Assembly (NCBI GenBank): GCA_905250885.1
Contig: CAJNOQ010001290.1
Span: forward strand, 1-33,533
DNA from: Didymodactylos carnosus
Taxonomy: Eukaryota > Rotifera > Eurotatoria > Philodinida > Philodinidae
Reading direction: 5' to 3'
DNA length: 33,533 bases
Shown here: one piece after another, positions 30,024 through 33,533 of the stretch
How positions within the stretch are numbered: position 1 is the stretch's first letter
Layout of the letters: each line of letters begins with the position of its first letter
The notes under the pieces: model-generated
The model's database searches: none
What the model was told of the DNA's origin: nothing
Seen by the model: the letters and a program-made list of their open reading frames with translations, nothing else
Translations under genes and position numbers: made by a program

Positions 30024-30877
30024 TTATTTTTCTAATTGATTTTGATGAAAAGAAGAAGCAATTTAAAAGAGATAGATACAAGATTTATTGCCTATGAGGA
30101 AGTCAGCAATAGTGCTTGATGAATAAAGAGCAGACCCAGAAAATAGTGTCAGGCTACTATCATACCTATATAATGCCAGGATCTCCGAAGCTTAATAATT
30201 TAAATAAGTTAAAAACTGGAGGGCAACAAAATATTTCTTGTTTTGATTTTAACTATTTTATTCATTTCTTATAGGTACATTACCGAATAAACGGAATAAT
30301 TACTGGTTGCAACAGATAAACAACCATTTGCATTATATTATGTAAACCATGTATTAGCTGATCCATCACTGTCACAGTGATTTGATAAAACAAAATGGAT
30401 CAATTGACTTCGTATTATAAATGTATGATCATTTATAATTATAAGAAATATAATATATAGTCGGAATGATCTCGTGAGAAGGACAGAATTGAAGCTTCAA
30501 AATATAGAAATCGGATTGCATATATAAAAAATGGTTATCGCAAAATAATGATTAAACCCTGATGCAATTTATGCGAGAAGTCATTAAAAGTCGCGGTGTT
30601 ATTGTGGCACCACCTGCAGGTAGTCAAAATTAACATTTTCAGGGATTAATCAAAATTTTGTGATAACCCTTTTTTATATGGGCAATCCGATTTCTATACT
30701 TTGAAGTTTTAATGCTTCTCTTCGCACGACGTCATTCTGGTCGTATGACAGCAATGTTTAGACAGTGTAGAGAACCATTGTTGTGAACATTTGCATGGTT
30801 TTTTTCCTTTTTCTTCGTATCAATCATTTTAATTTAAGTGACGATTTTTACTTGTTATTTTGTGTGTTTGTTTTCAG

Positions 30878-31042
30878 AAAGGTATTCAGAAAGTTATCGT
30901 GAACACAACATGTTCTCACATATGTTTAATATCAGCGATTCATGCTATTCATATTAAACGAAGAGCTGTTCTAGGAAAACTTCATTCTGTCATTGTTGGA
31001 ATAGTTTGTTCATCGCTTATTATGCTTTATTTTGCTGATTGA
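30878..31042 (+). CDS. possible 3'-terminal exon, two hydrophobic helices
   Basis: TTTGTGTGTTTGTTTTCAG gives a strong pyrimidine-rich splice acceptor. The following open segment codes for about 54 residues ending in TGA: a hydrophobic stretch (VIVNTTCSHICLISAIHAI), a basic hinge HIKRRAVLGK, and a second hydrophobic stretch VIVGIVCSSLIMLYFAD. This would suit the last exon of a membrane protein. No matching upstream exon in phase was found, and no family is recognised. AATAAA occurs at about 31183. Confidence 0.3.
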   Translation, partial: KGIQKVIVNTTCSHICLISAIHAIHIKRRAVLGKLHSVIVGIVCSSLIMLYFAD

Positions 31043-31700
31043 ATTAAAAGTTAAAGTGGCTAAAGGTTCTTGGAACATAAACAGGACGGTTGATTTGCTC
31101 TATATCCGTCTTATAAACCTACGATACGCCGACATTTCCGTGAACGACATTACCGCGAAAACTTGTTTATTGGAAAAGACGAATAAATGAGCCTGATTTG
31201 GTATTTTGTATATCACGTTTTGAAACCTGACTGAAGTTGTGTGATGAATGGTCATTATGAGATACAGTTGAACTTTGATAGAAATCCATTTATTGTGATA
31301 TAACTATTAATCTTTGATTGAATATCTCGAAGTTCTTCAAATGGTAAACCTTGACCACGATATAACACTAACGCAAGACTCTCAATACAGCTGTATAGAA
31401 TTTCAAAATAATAAGTCCTTATTACTTTAATATAGTGATATTTCGACTTTTAGAGCCATTTTCAAACAATATATAAAAGAAGTACACAGAAATGAAGTAA
31501 CATACACCACTATTTTTTCCAGAATCGGATTAGAATTCAGGATTCAATCCGATAAAAGCTATCTACAAAAACAAATCTTTGATCGAGTATTATCTGGATG
31601 GAGACCTTTGAAGAAATATGGGTTTGTTATAGTCTATTTTCATTCAGTTTAAGAGCGTTTCGATTCTTCTTCAGTTGAATTAATAAAAATGTATATAGCG
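31043..31700. other. spacer with one unassigned open segment
   Basis: An ATG-less open segment runs from about 31430 to a TAA at about 31654. It contains FKQYIKEVHRNEVTY and FDRVLSGWRPLKKYG. It has coding-like composition but no family that I can name and no clear splice sites, so it is recorded only as an open frame. Confidence 0.2.
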
Positions 31701-32319
31701 GAATACGATAAAACATAACTGTATACGGACAAAATCAGCATAACGGCTTGTCCAGCTAACGGCCTCCATTTTTTTGCTCTTTTTTCGAAACGTTATTGCA
31801 ATAAAGCTACAAATTAAACTAAAATGACAACTAGATAATTAAGTAGATTAAACATTTCTCTAAAAAATGAAAAGTGTCTCGGCTCTAAATGTTGGTTCCT
31901 TATGAAAATACAGCTGTTGTACAAACAGCCGCAAAAACCGATTTTTGGGCTATCTTAAAAGCGTGTCTGAAAAAACGGTCAAAATCGTCACAGCGCTAGC
32001 GTTTTTCTAGTTTTTCTTTGATTAATACAGATTAATTAGAATAGTTTCGAACTTGACAAGCTGTCACATCTTGTAGAGCGAACAATTTTCTACAAACTTG
32101 TATACAGTTATGTTTTATCGTATTCCAAAATAGATTTTTGGGCTGTTTGTACAACATCTGTGTTTTCATAACGAATCAATGTTCAGAGCCCAGACACTTT
32201 TCATTTTGTAGAGAAATGTTTAATCTACTTAATTATCTAGTTGCCATTTTAGATTAATTTGTAGCTTTATTGCGATAAGTTTTCGAAAAAGAGCGAAAAA
32301 ATGTTAGCTGGACAAGCCG
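31701..32319. repeat. shuffled inverted-repeat element
   Basis: Two inverted pairs occur. Pair A is 26 bp and perfect (31701-31726 against 32100-32125; GAATACGATAAAACATAACT...). Pair B is about 185 bp (31744-31930 against 32141-32319; shared CGGCTTGTCCAGCTAA, CTAGATAATTAAGTAGATTA, ATTTCTCTA, TGTACAAACAGCC). In a simple hairpin the order would be A-B-B'-A', but here it is A-B-A'-B'. So one pair has been moved, for instance by a template switch or a nested event. Confidence 0.7.
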
Positions 32320-33423
32320 ATAAAGTGAACATGACTACTGTTTGTTCATCTTGAATTTCTCCCTACTGTTATCTTAGGGGATAACTCTTTATTATTTGAA
32401 TATATGCACTTTACAACTATAATTAATTAAAACTAATTCGCTACTTAGTTAATTAATTAGAGACTAATTAGTGAATACCAGCTCGAAACTAGTTTCTTTG
32501 TTCTTAAGAATTTCAGAGCATGTTTGTATTACTAGTGCGCGTCCACTGTAAAATTATCAGACAAATCAGAGACATTCATCTACCATGGCAAAAAAGATTT
32601 TCTAGAGATCTCCTGGAGACCTAGTTGAAAAGCGTATATTCAGTTACCATGTGGAGATCCTTATATATCATTTCTATTAAACGGAAGTCTTACAAGGTGA
32701 TAAGAATGTAATAGCAATGATTTTTTTTCTTTTGGCTTTCGGACTCTGTCACGTCCGCAACGATGGCTTAAATGAATTATAGCGTCAAATATACGAATGA
32801 TTTAGAAAAACCGTTGCTACTAGTTCTGTAACTCGAAGTCTCCTCTACAACATCCAACTTGAAAAATCTGCGACATACTTTATCAGTTTCAGAATTTCGC
32901 GAGATAGTCGCATGCACCAAAAAAAGCTTGCCTTTTTCAGTCACATCCGCAACGACATAGTTTTTCGCGAAAAAAGTAATCTTAACAAGTATCCTCAGAA
33001 TTCATTTTTTCGTGGCATCGTTAGCAACTCGATACACGTTTCTGGTATAAATAGCACCATTAGAAAGTTTTATACTTCAGATATATAGTGACTCAAAGTT
33101 TACGAACGTCATATCTCTCAACGCTGGTTTTGCCCATATACTCGGAGATAAGAGAGAAAGAAAAAAGCAGTGAACAAATATGCATGTAAAGTAGAATATA
33201 TATCTTGTATAATATAGCATAATGTTTTTGTTCTTCTCGTTACATTTAATAAAGGTGACCTATGAATCAGAAAGCAACTTTTTTATTCTCTTTCAAACAG
33301 TAACGATAATAAATGATGATGTAATGTCATTTTCTAAAGGAAGTACATGGTCGAAAGTTCTACAAACGTGTAACTTTCACTCACAAAACGATGAGTAAAA
33401 CATCATAGCAGTATATGAAAAAA
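32320..33423. other. non-coding 5' flank of the F-box start
   Basis: No gene is recognised. The phrase GTCAC(G/A)TCCGCAACGA appears twice in direct orientation (32748 and 32940). The last 200 bases should hold the promoter of the F-box gene, but no motif stands out. Confidence 0.35.
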
Positions 33424-33489
33424 ATGCCGTCGACAATAAGTAAATTCGAACAATTACCCAACGAACTTTTATACGATATTTTTGAGTAA
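33424..33489 (+). CDS. F-box protein, 5' end only (cut by the window edge)
   Basis: ATG begins a frame of 21 residues containing KFEQLPNELLYDIFE, the first helix of an F-box domain (usually F..LP.E(L/I)L..IF.YL). F-box proteins recruit substrates to SCF ubiquitin ligases, and bdelloids carry many. The frame ends in TAA (33487-33489) exactly where the sequence changes from AT-rich to only G and C. The stop is therefore probably an artefact at a contig end; relatives would continue with an aromatic residue and Leu. The substrate domain cannot be known. Confidence 0.7.
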   Translation: MPSTISKFEQLPNELLYDIFE

Positions 33490-33533
33490 CCGCCCCGCCC
33501 CCGGGGCCGGGGGCCCCGGGGGGGGGGGGGCCC
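33490..33533. other. G/C-only terminal tract, likely artefact
   Basis: The last 44 bases contain no A or T, with runs of C and G up to a dozen or so, ending an otherwise AT-rich window inside a coding frame. This looks like low-quality read-end or assembly junk. It does not match a known bdelloid telomere unit. Confidence 0.75.

Larger units (their letters stand above)
28441..30520. mobile_element. 2.1-kb element bounded by ~270-bp inverted repeats
   Basis: The left arm (28441-28765) and right arm (30253-30520) are near-identical inverted copies from TGCAATCCGATTTCTATATT inward. TA flanks the outer ends, fitting a TA-targeting DNA transposon, although TA is common here. The left arm carries an extra TA-flanked 55-bp segment (28686-28740). 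The interior holds the 319-bp MITE at 28843-29161 and a copy of the 140-bp direct repeat, but no transposase. A partial third copy of the arm's outer end lies at about 30656-30745, and its likeness to the right arm runs a little past the proposed TA border, so the true border may be further out. Confidence 0.7.

Noticed and set aside
33490-33533. Telomere or CpG island at the right edge
   Set aside because: There is no repeat unit, only homopolymer-like G and C runs beginning inside a coding frame; an artefact is more likely.

Overview
The window looks like nuclear DNA of a bdelloid rotifer (Rotaria/Adineta-like animal). The evidence is an AT-rich base composition, a 64-base GT-AG intron, a BTB-TLDc protein, an F-box start of the type abundant in bdelloids, and a very high density of old, mostly dead DNA transposons and inverted-repeat elements. 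The organism call is an inference from protein style and gene architecture; no marker gene settles it.

Confident host genes are few and far apart. They are a type II membrane glycosyltransferase-like gene (1030-2082, +) with a broken partial copy about 2 kb downstream (3018-3279), a two-exon single C2-domain gene (13708-14149, +), and a BTB/POZ-TLDc gene (22933-23904, -). Less certain are a small one-TM membrane protein (24301-24486, -) and the first 21 codons of an F-box gene at the right edge (33424-), which run straight into a G/C-only tail that looks artificial.

Most of the rest is transposon-derived. It includes a nearly intact 1309-bp DD41D mariner with about 109-bp terminal inverted repeats (TIRs) and one nonsense codon, inserted into a Penelope-like GIY-YIG fragment (7590-9161). 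It also includes a multi-exon RNase H/DDE-like pseudogene (18896-20233, -), a hAT transposase pseudogene (24770-25256, +) and a piggyBac C-terminal fragment (27447-27971, -). Non-autonomous elements have clear ends at 10135-12007 (long TIRs, TA), 21158-21809 (8-bp target duplication, hAT-like) and 28843-29161 (TA). Large foldback structures lie at 378-533, 2199-2747, 3501-3717, 6673-6951, 9763-9887, 15677-16196, 28441-30520 and 31701-32319.

The host genes show no operon-like or functional relation to one another; they are isolated genes in a repeat-rich landscape. I did not find a convincing new defence or enzymatic system. The most informative structures are the nested mariner/Penelope insertion, the decayed DDE-like gene whose exon-intron structure can be reconstructed, the pair of colinear diverged repeats (10500-11340 and 16598-17400), and the 2-kb inverted repeat whose arms differ by a precise TA-flanked 55-bp segment.
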